This document shows, piece by piece, positions 33,872-46,249 of a stretch of 64,000 bases of DNA. Below the pieces are notes generated by a model that was given only the letters and a program-made list of their open reading frames with translations, had not been told where the DNA came from and searched no databases. The DNA lies in NCBI GenBank assembly GCA_034509735.1, contig JACGWO010000012.1:6074367-6138366 (forward strand), read 5' to 3'. Position 1 is the stretch's first letter, and the number at the start of each line of letters is the position of its first letter. The translations under genes and the position numbers were made by a program. This DNA comes from Sesamum alatum. Lineage: Eukaryota; Streptophyta; Magnoliopsida; Lamiales; Pedaliaceae.

Positions 33872-35144
33872 CAGGCCTTTCTTTTCTTTTTCTTTTTCCT
33901 TTTTCTTTTTTCCTATTGTTTTTTGGTGTTGGTTTCGTTGCTTGGGAGAAAAGAGAACGCAGAGAGAGAGAGAGAGAGAGACGGCTTCTTTAGTTGCCCT
34001 TTTGAGTTGGGAAAGGCAGAGAGAGTAATGGCATAAGTTTTACTAATCTCAATCTGCTAATCGCTTATCTGGAAAATTCTAACCCAAATTGAATTTAATC
34101 GAACTAAATATTGGTCGTTTTTTATGAATTGTACACAGATCGACATTGATTGAATTTGTGGACCTGTGAGATCATAAGCATCATATTTAAAATAGAGTTT
34201 GAAGTCTTTCAATTTAATTTTGGGATAAGAACTTTTATAGGATAAACACTATTTAATAGAATTTTAGTTTCCCAAATATATATTAGGATATGAAGTCCTA
34301 TTTGGATAATAAATAGGGTACATGGTTGTGATTAAAGACATACAAAAATACAATAGTGTTATAACAAATGCGTTGATCCCAACAATCTTCTAAATATATT
34401 ACACTTACCACATAATTTCATCATACACCAATTACATGACAAATATATTACACTTACCACATAATTTCATCATTCACCAATTACATAACAAATATATTAC
34501 AGTTACCATATAATTAATTTTGGTTCGTTCAAATCCAATATGAGTTAGAATTCACATCACTTCCATTGATTTTCTTTCTTTTAAGTACACAAGTACTTTG
34601 GTTTCCTTTCGTTTCTCATTACTAATGGGAGTAAAAAGGGAAATTGTACTTTCTATCCCACACGACAGAGAGTGTTAATTTGTTGTCTCACAATTTATGG
34701 GCTTAGCACATTTGATCCCATATGCTAAAAAATTATAGCATTTGAGACCATAAATACTATAATTTTTTATTTCATGGGACCAAATGTGCCATAATTTTTA
34801 ATCAGACGAGACAAAAAATACTATAATTTTATCCAATTGGACAAAAAATACAATTGTCTTAGGAGTAAAACTATATGAACTCCCGGTTTAAGTGTTGCAG
34901 GGGTCGGTGATCTGGTTTCTGATTCTTAATTATATTTTCAGGGGTCAACTTACCAATAAACGTAATACAGGGGTAAAACTGAAATATCAAAAAGATGTGG
35001 GGTTACGGTAACAACAACTGGTGGTATGGTAAAAAATTTAGCCGCCAGGGAGTCGGGAAAAGAATCTGTAAAATAAAGCGGAAAAATGAAACTCTGTCTG
35101 TTATCATTGCCGATTGCAATTCTTGTGGCGGAGACTGAGCAGCA
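33872..35144. other. Divergent spacer between the small membrane protein and NPF genes
   Basis: The left part is CT-rich (33885-33915), with a (GA)n tract at 33961-33982. A 49-bp tandem repeat lies at 34392-34515. The right end is the NPF 5' region. No gene was seen. Confidence 0.5.
34392..34515. repeat. 49-bp tandem repeat, about 2.5 copies
   Basis: Copies begin AAATATATTACACTTACCA at 34392, 34441 and 34490 (the last partial), with only a few differences between them. Confidence 0.9.
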
Positions 35145-37680
35145 ATGGCCCTCGGTGCAGCAGCCATTTCCGACGCCGAAGCTCCGCTGCTTGACGACAC
35201 CGTCGAGGGATCCGTTGACTTCAAAGGCCGCCCCGTTTCCAGATCCAAATCTGGTGGGTGGAAATCAGCTTCTTTCATCATAGGTACTGATTATAAACTA
35301 TAACTGCGTTATGAGTTTCTCGCCCATTTTTTTGGTTCCTTGCCCTTCACTTCCGCGGTTTTTGCACTTGTTAGGCGTTGAGGTGGCGGAGAGGTTTGCT
35401 TATTATGGTATAAGTTCGAATTTGATAAGCTATTTGACGGGGCCGTTGGGGCAGTCCACCGCCACGGCGGCGGAGAGTGTGAACGTGTGGTCTGGAACGG
35501 CGTCGCTTTTGCCGCTGTTGGGTGGATTTTTGGCGGACACTTTGTTGGGTAGATACCGGATGGTTATTGTGGCTTCTATCGTATATATTCTGGTCAGTGG
35601 TAGATTCTTCTGAAAAATTGTAGTTGAACTTTTTATAATATACTCATACTCATGGAATTTTTGTTTCTTTATTTTCAATAATTGAGCGTTTGAATCTAAA
35701 TGGGAAGGAAATTTTTTGCCCCAGTTCCATAAGTTCTCTTTTTGCTACTTCTAGTTGAAATAGTCTGTTCTTGAAAATTTTCCAAGGTTTAGGTGGACTG
35801 ATGAGTGAAGACTCCAGTTTGAAATAGAAAAAGTAGGAGTGGACTTATTCAGTCTTTAGATATCCAAGAAAAGAACTCAACTTTGTGATTGAGTGGAAAG
35901 TTGTTACTTAATTCACATGAAAAAGGAAAAAGGAAAAGAAAAGAACTTTTGAGTTAGTTATCTAGAACAAGCTCATTGTTTGGGTGAGAAGAGGTTAATT
36001 TTGTTCGTTTTACGTTGTGATTGATTACAGGGGCTTGGATGCTTGTCTCTATCAGCTCTGATTTATTCTTCCGACTCTTCTGATTCGCCGTCCCAACTTC
36101 AAATTATTCTCTTTTTCTTCTCTTTGTATATAGTAGCATTAGCACAAGGTGGGCATAAACCTTGTGTCCAAGCTTTTGGAGCTGACCAGTTTGACGAGCA
36201 AGATCCAGAAGAGTGTAAAGCCAAAAGCTCATTCTTTAACTGGTGGTACTTTTCCTTCTGTGCTGGTGTTTTGGTGGCTCTCTGTGTTTTGAACTACATC
36301 CAAGACAACTTGAGTTGGGTCCTTGGGTTTGGAATCCCCTGCATTGTCATGTGCATTGCCCTGATTGTGTTTTCGCTTGGAACTTATACGTATCGGTTCC
36401 GCTTACACAGTGATGAGAGGAGCCCATTTCTCAGGATTTCTCAAGTATTTGTCAGAGCAGCTAGAAATTGGCAGACTACCACTTCAGCTATATCCATGGA
36501 AGCAGAAAATCAGGGAATTCTGCCTTATGAAGGCTTTCAGCAGTATAAGTAAGTCAACTAAGGTGCTATCTCTGTCAAGATATGGAATTTAAGATCTAAA
36601 ATTTCATGAACTATGTTACCTGCCCAAAGAAACAGATTATCTAAATGTTGGGTGTGATTTTCTTTTTCTTGGGCCATTTCTTTCTGTATGAATCAAAATT
36701 TTCTTTTCACTGATATTTGATGGCATTGTGGTGACATAATTATTACCTTTCATCTTTCTTGAAACTGAGAGAAAAGAAAGAAGCTTGACTTGATATTATG
36801 TGTACATCTTTGCTTCTTGTTATCATAATTGGGGGATTAACTTCAGTTCTGTCTTGATGATAGGTTTCTTAATAAAGCATTAGTTACACCTGATGGTTTG
36901 AAACAAGATGGGAAAGTCTGTAGCATCACTGACATTGAGGAGGCTAAGTCAATTCTCAGGCTTGTTCCAATATGGGCTACATGTTTGGTTTATGCTGTAG
37001 TATTTTCACAATCATCCACTTTATTCACCAAGCAAGGAGTTACAATGGACCGTTACATCACTCCGACGTTTCAAGTACCAGCTGCTTCACTCCAGTCTGT
37101 CATCAGCTTATCCATAGTCATCTTTATTCCTGTCTATGACCGTGTTTTGGTTCCAATAGCCAGAGCCCTATCTAGGAAACCATCTGGCATCTCAATGCTT
37201 CAACGGATTGGTACTGGAATATTTCTATCTTTGCTTTCCATGGTAATTGCAGCTCTAGTGGAGAGGAAACGTCTTGAAACGGCTATTGAATATGGGCTAG
37301 TGGACATGCCAAAGGCTACAGTGCCAATGAGCGTGTGGTGGCTGACACCCCAATACTTGCTTTTCGGAGTTTCTGACGTGTTCACAATGATTGGTCTTCA
37401 AGAATTTTTCTACGACCAGGTCCCGAGTGAATTGAGAAGTATTGGTCTTGCTCTATATCTCAGCATATTTGGGATAGGGAGTTTCATAAGCAGTTTTCTC
37501 ATCTCTGTCATTGAGAGAGCCACAGGTGGGCAGGGTCACGACAGTTGGTTCTCGGACAACTTGAACCGGGCACATCTAGATTACTTCTATTGGCTGCTGG
37601 CCGGGCTCAGTACAGCTGCATTCATCGCCTACCTCTACTTTGCAAAATCTTATATTTATAATAGAAAAGGCAATGCATGA
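35145..37680 (+). CDS. NRT1/PTR family (NPF5.10-like) proton-coupled transporter
   Basis: Four exons, 35145-35283, 35375-35592, 36031-36548 and 36864-37680, total 1692 nt (563 aa). Twelve membrane helices are expected. The proton-coupling ExxER motif is EVAER at residues 49-53. Further diagnostic blocks are [77 protein letters not shown] and [20 protein letters not shown]. Length and sequence resemble Arabidopsis NPF5.10-5.16, whose studied members export nitrate from the vacuole. Substrates in NPF range from nitrate to peptides and hormones, so the substrate here is inferred only by subfamily. All key residues are intact. Confidence 0.96.
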
Positions 37681-39233
37681 TATTATCTCACATCTAGGAC
37701 GACAAATCGACTTCCACGAGAAACAAGAGAGAACAAAGGACGAAATTCTCGAGTATTTTCTCATGGAAAGTATTGGTGCCTTTCATTGACAGCAGCAAAT
37801 AGCAATGGTATCAACAAAGATTTTCCTCATTGAAAGTTGGCCTATCATCTGGTGATTGATTACTCTTTGAATTTCTGTAACATCATTGTATATACGGAAC
37901 CACTTAAAACTGCAAGATTGCATGTTTGTTTACCCGTATAATTAAAGTGAAAACATGTTTATTTGGATATAGTCTCATTGAAAATGTATTGATTTGACAC
38001 AACAGTTCAATATAAAACACAAACGAACAGGTCTTTAGAAGTCTGTAAACATGCGTATGTAATTGTAATTGTATTTGCAACTTAAAAGGCAAGCACATAC
38101 ACGGAAAGATTTTGAGTACATGGGTTGTGCATGTTCTATCAATCAATTAGCATGCTCATATTCTTTTGTTGACAGTATCCTACATCTTTCACATTTGCCA
38201 TGATTTCGACCATCGTCATGAACTTTCAGTCTTAGGATTCATCATAGTTAATCATACCTTCTTGTACCACTCTCCCAATAAAATCAAGAAAAACTAGGCA
38301 GTACATGATATCATGGACCATCATTGTTTCTTTTACTTAAAACCTATAATGTACAAATATTTCAAAAAATTACTCGGTGCAATATCGGAAAATACGGTAT
38401 TAATGTGTTTGAAAATATAAAATAAAAAAAGAAAAAAAATGACAAGGTGTCAGACACATCAAGTGGCGTATCCGACACGTTTTGGACGCATTTAGGGTTC
38501 TTAAAAAGTTCTGAGTTGCCTTTAAAAAAAAGAGTTTTAGCCTGATAAAAGAAAAATAAAATCAATTCACTTCTCTCAAACTAAAAATTTTGGGATGAAA
38601 TTACTAAAAATTCGAGAGATGGCTATGGAAATTTAACTAATTTGGATCATTAGAAAACACAGAGGTGTCAGTGCCGTGTCGTGTCCTAATTCTTTAAAAT
38701 TCTCCGTGTCGTGCCGTGTCCGTATTGCAGTACCCGTGTCCATGCATCATAGGGTAAAACATCACAAGAACCAAAAATTACATAAAGCACAAAATAACGA
38801 AAGAGGTCATCATCAACTACTTGAAAAAGAAAAACCTTGATTATCAACTCCAATTATCCATCTAATCTCATGATCTTAATGTTAGTATTTCCTTATCCTC
38901 AAGAACTACTTTGTCTCTTTTCTTTTTCTTCTGTTGTCTTAATGAAATCAGTTTTGACTAATAAGAGCATGTCTGTTGTGGGCCTCTAGTTTGAAGAGTA
39001 AAGCAAAGTCATTAAGAGTTTCAAATTCTTACCCTTCAAGTGTGGGCATATGCAGACTCCAGAGACAGAGAGTTAAACTTAAGACCTTCATGTCCTTTCA
39101 AGCCAAGCCAAGAATAACACCCACAAATCCATACTTATATATTATTATTACCTCTTTGTCTTTCTCCTGATTTATATGTCCTAAACACATTAATCTAGCA
39201 TTAAAAAAAGCAAACACACACTGCCTTAGAATC
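37681..39233. other. NPF 3' UTR, spacer and polygalacturonase promoter
   Basis: No coding region was seen. At about 38370-38755 a block rich in GTGTC/GACAC words ('gtgccgtgtcgtgtcc' and, inverted, 'atccgacacg') looks like a decayed foldback repeat. The stretch before 39233 is the probable promoter and leader of the polygalacturonase gene. Confidence 0.45.
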
Positions 39234-41464
39234 ATGATCAAGTTAACATTTCTTTGCTTTCTTATGTTGCTAGTGGTACCCTTTAGGAGTGCAGATGAAG
39301 CTTATCCTGACATGTTCGATATTTTATCGACCATCGAGGATTCGGACAAACAAGAAGACGATGAATTCGAGCTCTTAGACTCGACGTATTGGAAAAGTGA
39401 TCGTGGGGACAAGGTTCTTGTAAATGTGGATGCATTTGGTGCAGTTGGAGATGGAGTGTCTGATGATACTGAGGTGAGAAAGTTGTAGTGGAACACTCTT
39501 CTTACAAACGTGTCCGAATATTTGGGAAAAGGAGATTTTCACCTTTTCTTTTCTCAAAGTCTGTGTCTGTATTAATTTCAGGCGTTTGTAAATGCATGGA
39601 AGCAAGCTTGTTCCACACCAAAATCAGTTCTCTTGGTTCCTGAAGAACGTAGGTACTTAGTAAATGCTACAAGATTTAAAGGGCCTTGTGCTGACAAGAT
39701 CATAGTCCAGGTATTTATGTGGTCTTGTTACATGTGTACACTGAAATTCAGTAGATGTCTGAAACACACAAACACTTTCCATCGATCTCAGTGATCAGTG
39801 AACATGATGTGCAGATTGATGGGACTATTGTAGCGCCCGATGATCCAAAAAATTGGGATCCCAAGAACCCGCGAATTTGGCTTGGTTTTTACAATTTAAA
39901 CAGGTCTGTTTTCCAAGGAAATGGGGTTATTGATGGCTCAGGGAGCAAATGGTGGGCTGATTCTTGCAAAAGGAACAAGTCCAATGTAAATCTTGAATAA
40001 AATCATGTATGTGTTCATAGTTTTAAAATTTGTATTGCATGGCTAACCGGTACGATGTTGTCTTTCTTTCCTCTCTGTCTCCCTCAGCCATGCAAAGAAG
40101 CACCAACGGTGAGGTTCTACTGCATCAGTCGTATGAAACTACGTATGTTAAAACCAGATCTGGATAATGAAAATGTTACCTGATGCATGATGCAGGCTTT
40201 AACTATCAGTTCTAGCACAGCTGTAAGAGTGAAAGGCCTCACAATTCAAAACAGCCAACAAATGAACTTTGTGATTACCCGTTCGGATTCAGTTCGCGTG
40301 ACTGGTGTAAAAGTTTCGGCTCCCGGGGACAGTCCCAATACTGATGGAATTCATATTACTGGATCAACGAATGTAGTCCTTCAAAACTGCAAAATTGGAA
40401 CAGGTTCGTGTTAAATGGTCCTCTCGTCTTGATTTCTGATATAACAGTGAATATTACCATTTTGCATCTACGCTTGTAGGCGATGACTGCATCTCCATTG
40501 TCAATGGTAGCTCAAATATCAAGATGAAAAATATATATTGTGGACCTGGACATGGAATCAGGTAAAAAATAGAGACATTTTCCTTTACGTCTACTTGATA
40601 CTATTAGTTAGACTGTTCTGTGATGGAGCTGGAGTTCGTCGTTTACTCAGATATATTTGACAGTGTACTTAAGCGTCATCGTTTTTTCTGATTATTATGC
40701 ACCAGCATAGGCAGTCTTGGGAAGAACAACTCCACAGGTATAGTTGAGATTGTTGATCTGGATACTGCTTTCCTTCGAGACGCAACAAATGGCCTTAGGA
40801 TCAAGACTTGGCAGGTAAAATCGCATGCTCTTGATTTACAGAAGACAAAAATTATAAGCATCACTGAACAATCTTCTTACAGTGTGCAAAAAGAGCAGTA
40901 CAAGATTGAACTTGATCCTAGTTCTTGAAAAAGATTTCTGGTCTTGTAGGGAGGTTCTGGTTATGTTAGATCGGTACGCTATCAAAATGTGAGGATGGAG
41001 AACGTCTCCAATCCCATTATCATCGACCAATTCTATTGCGATTCACCAAAAACTTGTAAAAATCAGGTACAGCGTCTGCTGCAACTTATCATTAACTCTT
41101 AATAAGCAACTTTGTCTAACTTGATGCTGGTTTTTTCACCTCAATCTCTTAGTCTTCAGCAATTGCAATAAGCCAAATCATGTACCTGAACATAAGTGGG
41201 ACTTCTAGAAGCCAAACGGCCATGAAATTTGCATGCAGCGACGCAGTTCCCTGCACAGACATCGTTCTCAATGATATCGACATACAGAGCAAAGATGGCA
41301 CTGTAGAGACCTACTGCAACTCTGCTTCAGGCTTCTATTTTGGATATGTTCATCCTTCGGCAGAATGCTTGTCGTCTTCCAATAAGGATATGATCATCTC
41401 ACCGGAAAAAGAAGCCGAGCCCTCCAAAAGCAGCAGACAATATCTCGTCCATACAGAACTTTGA
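39234..41464 (+). CDS. Polygalacturonase (GH28 pectinase), secreted
   Basis: Nine exons: 39234-39473, 39582-39710, 39815-39985, 40088-40108, 40196-40403, 40480-40561, 40706-40814, 40950-41066 and 41153-41464. They total 1389 nt (462 aa). Residues 1-20 are a signal peptide, and an acidic propeptide-like region (EDSDKQEDDEFELL) follows. All four GH28 signatures are present: NTD (235-237, in NTDGIH), G-DD (257-259), GHG (280-282) and RIK (315-317). They supply the catalytic Asp residues and the His. The protein should hydrolyse homogalacturonan in the cell wall. The acidic N-terminal insert and overall layout resemble the At1g48100 group. The fourth exon is only 21 nt (PCKEAPT). No defect was seen; whether it is endo- or exo-acting cannot be told. 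Confidence 0.95.
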
Positions 41465-42644
41465 GTCGATCTCAGTACAATTTTTCTGATACATGAGCAT
41501 TAGAGTATGAGACAGCGTGGTATTTATTGGAACACATTTGAACTCTCAGATTCTGTTCCAGAAACTCTAGTATATGTTACTATGTTGTATTGTAGTCAAG
41601 AAGTATATATGATACAGCTTCCTTAGGATACACATTAAATTATTTTTAAGAACACCAAGGAATTCCTTGTACATTCCCCTACATAGAATTGAAAATTTGA
41701 AATAGAATGAGATTTATACAATGCAACATATTTTCTATATCATTCTTTTTTTCACCACAGATGTCCTCATCTCACATTAGAAATGGGACTAGTGTTGTTC
41801 CGGGTGAGAGTGGAAGAGTCGAATCCCTCCTAAAAAGTGAGACTGTTTATAGCAGCAGTACAACCTTTATGTTTGTCGTTGAAACAGTAGCTAAAGTAAA
41901 AACATATTTGTTTATACATATTCTCATTGAAAATATATTGACTGCCGACACAGTTTAATATAAAATACAAGCTCATTAACTAATTCAATTTATTCTTAAT
42001 TTCGCACGACAACCTATATAAAAGTGAACACACATATTATCCACTGAAAATTGAAGATAGAAACACAAACAAACAGGCTGGTACCACTGGACTAACCCCC
42101 TCATTAGCAAGAATCCGCCGAGCAGCCAACTTGCTTACCACTGGACCAACAACTTGTTGCCTGCATTATGGTGTTCCGGCTTTGTTAGCAAAATTACCTT
42201 GGTACATGCTAGTCTTTCTCAGCTGTGGACTAAACCTTCATTTTCATTTAACCTAATTTTTGTCATATCCAAAATTTGAGACCTCATTTGGTGTCACTTA
42301 ACAATTCACCCAGTTGAGTTATGTCATCATTCTGGAATCTGCTGTTCTCAAACACAGGTCCTGTTCACTTACAAAAGTACATGTGTAGAAACTGTTCGTA
42401 GAAAACATCAAAGATACTACTTGATCTTGTGTATTAGTAAAGAGTAAGTCTAGGTTACATATTTCCATACACTAGGTAAAAGAAACTCAAGAAAATGAAT
42501 GAAAACAATTTCTGAGTGGGACTCCAGTTCAGTGTGAGAGTACTGCTAATCCAGTAGGGTGGGGATAGTACAAATCATGACAGCAGAGCATTAGAAGGCT
42601 TTTTCTTTTTCTTCTCCAGTTGCTGTGAAGCATCCATCTCAATG
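41465..42644. other. Convergent 3' regions of the polygalacturonase and RNF170-like genes
   Basis: The region probably holds both 3' UTRs. Around 42075-42160, a minus-strand TGGTCCAGTGG fits an RNA polymerase III A box, but no B box was found at the right distance. No gene was recognised. Confidence 0.45.
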
Positions 42645-44748
42645 TTAAGCACCTCCATGGCGGGTTACAAGAACAGCTCGATAAAGGGCAGCAACGTGCA
42701 GGAAACATATGAATACAATAATCAGATCATCCAAGAGTCCAAATATCCCTAACAGCGCTGCGACATGGAAATTGCAAGCTTTACTGAGAACCCAGAAGTA
42801 CCAAATAATTAAGAGACGTTAAAACCTTAATAATATAGTACCTTCGGGGATGATGTCCACTGGGCTAATGACATATATAGCACTAACAAGCATCTGCATC
42901 AGGTAAAAAAGGAAATTAAATATCCATGTGAAGTAAAGTCGGCGCGGATATGGTTTGAACAACAGACAAGAACTGCAGAACTCCAACAGCAAAACACTTG
43001 GCATGTTTGCCCAATATCAGGTGAAATAAGTGAAGCAAGATGTATACAGTTCCTGGACCATAAAGTTTCAGCATTGTATTTGGTTTTTAAGTAGTTATTT
43101 TAATAAAATAGTTGAATATTCTCTATTGGATCGGCCCATGCAAAATTAAAGGTCATTAACAACGAGCTGACAAGAACTAGTCCCTGCCAACCTACATTGC
43201 ATTGCCATACTTCCAACATTATCCGACAAATTGTAATTGACGAAGAGGCATCTTTAAAGGCTCAATATCCAAACATTGTGGCCTTAGTCTAGTGCATGCA
43301 CAATGAATTTCGAACAAGATTAACTGACCAAGTTCTTTGGCCGACAGATTTCTTTACACATAAAATGAAAATAGCAATATCATCAACATAAAATAGGTGA
43401 TAACGACCCAAAAAGTCCCTAAAAACTAAAACTGTAAGTAGCAAAAATAACAATTGCAGACATATAAAAGCACAGCAATTAAAAATGAAAAGCATCAGAT
43501 CATATTCTGTAATGGCTGTATAAAGGGAGTGACAAACTTAACTGCCAAATAGACTCGTGCCCTGATAACAAGTGGGAGTGATCTTTGAGGATCCATCACA
43601 TCCCGTAACAATCTCTTGAGAAGAAAGGGAAGGTCTTGCATTCTCTGCCACAAAGAAAGATCTGTATATGTAAGACATGCATGCCCTAAGGACAAAGCGC
43701 ATGTGAAACGCAGTATCTCTTTCACATTTCATAGCATCTGGCAATAGTAATTACATTGCTCTCAGAAATAACCATGATATTTTCTTTAATACCGAAACAA
43801 AAAGAAATCAAATATTAACTAGTTACTTTTTTTATGGATGGACAATTATAAGAAAAGATGCCACTTTAAGGAGCAGATATACAGAATGCATAACGTAGAC
43901 CATGAAGAGATGAACTCCAACATGATAACCTGCATTAGACCATTCGAGCGTTCACCATATAGACGGTTATATCTTTCTATCTTTTGCAAAATCTCAGAAA
44001 CATCAGACATATGGCGCCGCCTTGATGAAGCCTCACTAGGTACCAACAAGGTAATCTCACGTCTGCATAAGGGGCATTTACATGGGTGAAGAGCAGCCCC
44101 ATGTTCCCAAACCTGTAGAATACAACTACCTGAAATGAACAGCACCTCAGGTATTACAACACTGCAATTTAGTTGAATGGGGGAAAATATAATCCACGTC
44201 ATGTGATCTATTTCAGACAAACTTAAATTGACCTTATCATCTTATGCTCATATGAAGATGCTGATAGACTTTGGGGCCAACAAGGGACTGGGGCCGTGTC
44301 GTTGAAGTTTTCACAATTTCAAAATGAATTGACAGGCCCTAATCCTAATATTGAAACAAAGCATTCTTTGAACAAGATACTGTGAAACATAAATTTAATT
44401 TATGCATTATCTGTAAACTGAATGCCGCAGTATCTTAACAGGTGAAAAAGCTCAAATCATTTCAAAGTACACTTCACGCATAACAATTCAACACCCGGAA
44501 AACCATGGATGATTTCAAACAATTGAAGAGCTCTTGGTCAATCCAATCGCAATCAATCTCCCATCCTACATGATTATTTAATTTCCAAAAACGAAGGCTC
44601 CCTGATTTTAATCTAAACTATAAAAAATCTTGGCATCGCATAACAATGAGGACGCACCGCAGAACCAATGACTGCAATTGGCTTGGCAAGGAATATGAAA
44701 GTTGGCATGGCATATGGAACAAACATCATTCTCCGGCGGCCCATCCAT
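42645..44748 (-). CDS. RNF170-like membrane RING E3 ubiquitin ligase with DUF1232
   Basis: Five exons, 44748-44658, 44129-43930, 43644-43543, 42893-42842 and 42748-42645, total 549 nt (182 aa). The RING finger is C10-C13-C25-H27-C30-C33-C49-C52 (C3HC4) and is split by intron 1 between C30 and C33. Conserved text includes IPCQANCSHWFCG, HPCKCPLCRREITLLVP, NGLMQRMQDLPFLLKRLLRD and SAIYVISPVDIIPEG (135-149), the DUF1232 core. Two C-terminal membrane helices follow. Animal RNF170 is an ER ligase that degrades IP3 receptors; the plant substrate is unknown. The exon 3 donor (GCA|GTTAAG) is weak. The likely 5' UTR contains a long (CT)n run on the plus strand directly upstream of the ATG. Confidence 0.93.
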
Positions 44749-44776
44749 TCTCTCTCTATTCAAATCGCAAATTTCG

Positions 44777-44780
<4 letters not shown>

Positions 44781-44822
<42 letters not shown>
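44781..44822. repeat. (CT)n microsatellite just upstream of the RNF170-like start
   Basis: About 20 uninterrupted units. It lies 33 bases from the start codon, so it is likely part of the transcribed leader (read as GA on the coding strand). Confidence 0.9.
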
Positions 44823-44825
<3 letters not shown>

Positions 44826-44969
44826 CTTGATCTGCTGCTGCAATTTTGTTATCGGAGTTGGGAGTTGGGGTTTTCAGTAGCGTGTGCCTTAGTCTGTAAG
44901 ATTGCTGGGGCCTGTTTTGTGATTAAAGAATACTTGTGGGCTTGAGGTTATGAATTTGTGTATCTTGAG

Positions 44970-44972
44970 AAG

Positions 44973-45009
<37 letters not shown>

Positions 45010-45412
45010 GAAAAAAATAATGAAGAAAAATGTTTGTTCTGAAAAACAACAGTGTATGTTTGAGGTATTCAGTGAGTGTTAAGAGGGTTCTATCACTCTA
45101 AATGCTCGGTTAAATTTTCCAAGATTGTTGTAATGCCTGCAAAACAAAATAGTGTTAGGGTCAGACCGGAAGGAATTTCGGTGTTCGGCGCTCCGATGCT
45201 CAAGTCAGCGAAGAACTCGAGTCTCTTTTTAGAGATAATATGATAGTTGGAGTGATAAAAGTTGTACTTGGAGCTGGAAAGCAAATATTTATAGACGTTG
45301 GTTGATTAAGTGTTTAGATAAAATAAGATTATGGAGCTTAGTTGGTAATGATACTTTTATGATTAGAATTTTAGAAATCTATTAATATCTTAAAAATAAG
45401 TCCGGAGCTCCA
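44970..45412. other. Spacer with (AT)n run and possible older repeat fragment
   Basis: An (AT)n run sits at about 44988-45008. From about 45130 to 45412 the sequence reads like part of an older retroelement ('ggtcagaccggaaggaattt', 'gctccgatgctcaagtcag'). The LTR element that follows inserted at its end. Confidence 0.35.
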
Positions 45413-46180
45413 TGTAGACAAATAAAATTTCACGCTCCAATCAAATTGATATAAATAATTTTGATATTTATCTCTTTAGAAAATACAAATATTAAAGAGA
45501 TAATGTCAAAACTGGTCAATCATATCTTGCCAAATATTTAATGTATTTATCTATTTGAATTAAATTATAAAGAGATAATACCAAAGGCGTTTAAGTTCAC
45601 CACGACTCTACCTTTTTGACAGTTATATAAAGGCCCCCCCCGGAGCTCATTCAAAACACACACAATTGAATACAATTGAAGATACGGGCAAAAGAGCATT
45701 CAAGAAGTCTCGAAATTCTCTCAAGCGCAAATCAAGGAAGATTTACGGCGTTCAAGGAAAGATTCAAGGCGTTCGTCACGGAAATCATCCAAAATCAACG
45801 TTTAATTCGAGAATAAGTCCAATAACTGACGAATTAACGTTATCAAGAAACAAGTCCACCTTGGCGGAAGATCAAAGTTTCAAATCCACCAAGAAATATT
45901 CCAAATTCAAGTCAAATATCTTCAAATTTATAGCGTTTAATCGGGGAACAAGTCAACGACCCCCGAATTAACGTATTCAAAGTCAAAGTCGACGTCGAAG
46001 GAGATCAAACGTCAAGTTTCACATCTGAAGTTGCCGAAATCAAAGATCACGTTTTTCAAAAGAAGAATCAGAAGTTTCAAATAGAGATTTCACACCCACA
46101 AATCCAATCAAACTCAAATAAATTTATTTGTACTATTTTCTTGTTTCAATAAATTCAAGAACACGAAAAATCTATTTACA
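45413..46180 (+). repeat. 5' LTR of the 45.4-49.1 kb element
   Basis: It has TG...CA termini. A TATA-like motif (GTTATATAAAGG) lies near 45623-45634, followed by a C-run. Nearly all of it aligns with 48309-49058. Confidence 0.92.
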
Positions 46181-46249
46181 AATTTTGGCACCCCCAGTGG
46201 GACTTTTCTACCTCTCATCTATTCCCTTCATCAAGGTCTGAAGTATTTA

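Noticed and set aside
38370..38755. GTGTC/GACAC-rich block as a structured regulatory element or RNA
   Set aside because: Looks like a decayed foldback repeat; no consistent ends or conserved structure could be fixed.
42075..42160. tRNA- or SINE-like A box on the minus strand
   Set aside because: TGGTCCAGTGG fits an A box, but there is no B box, cloverleaf or poly-A/T tail, and no second copy in the window.
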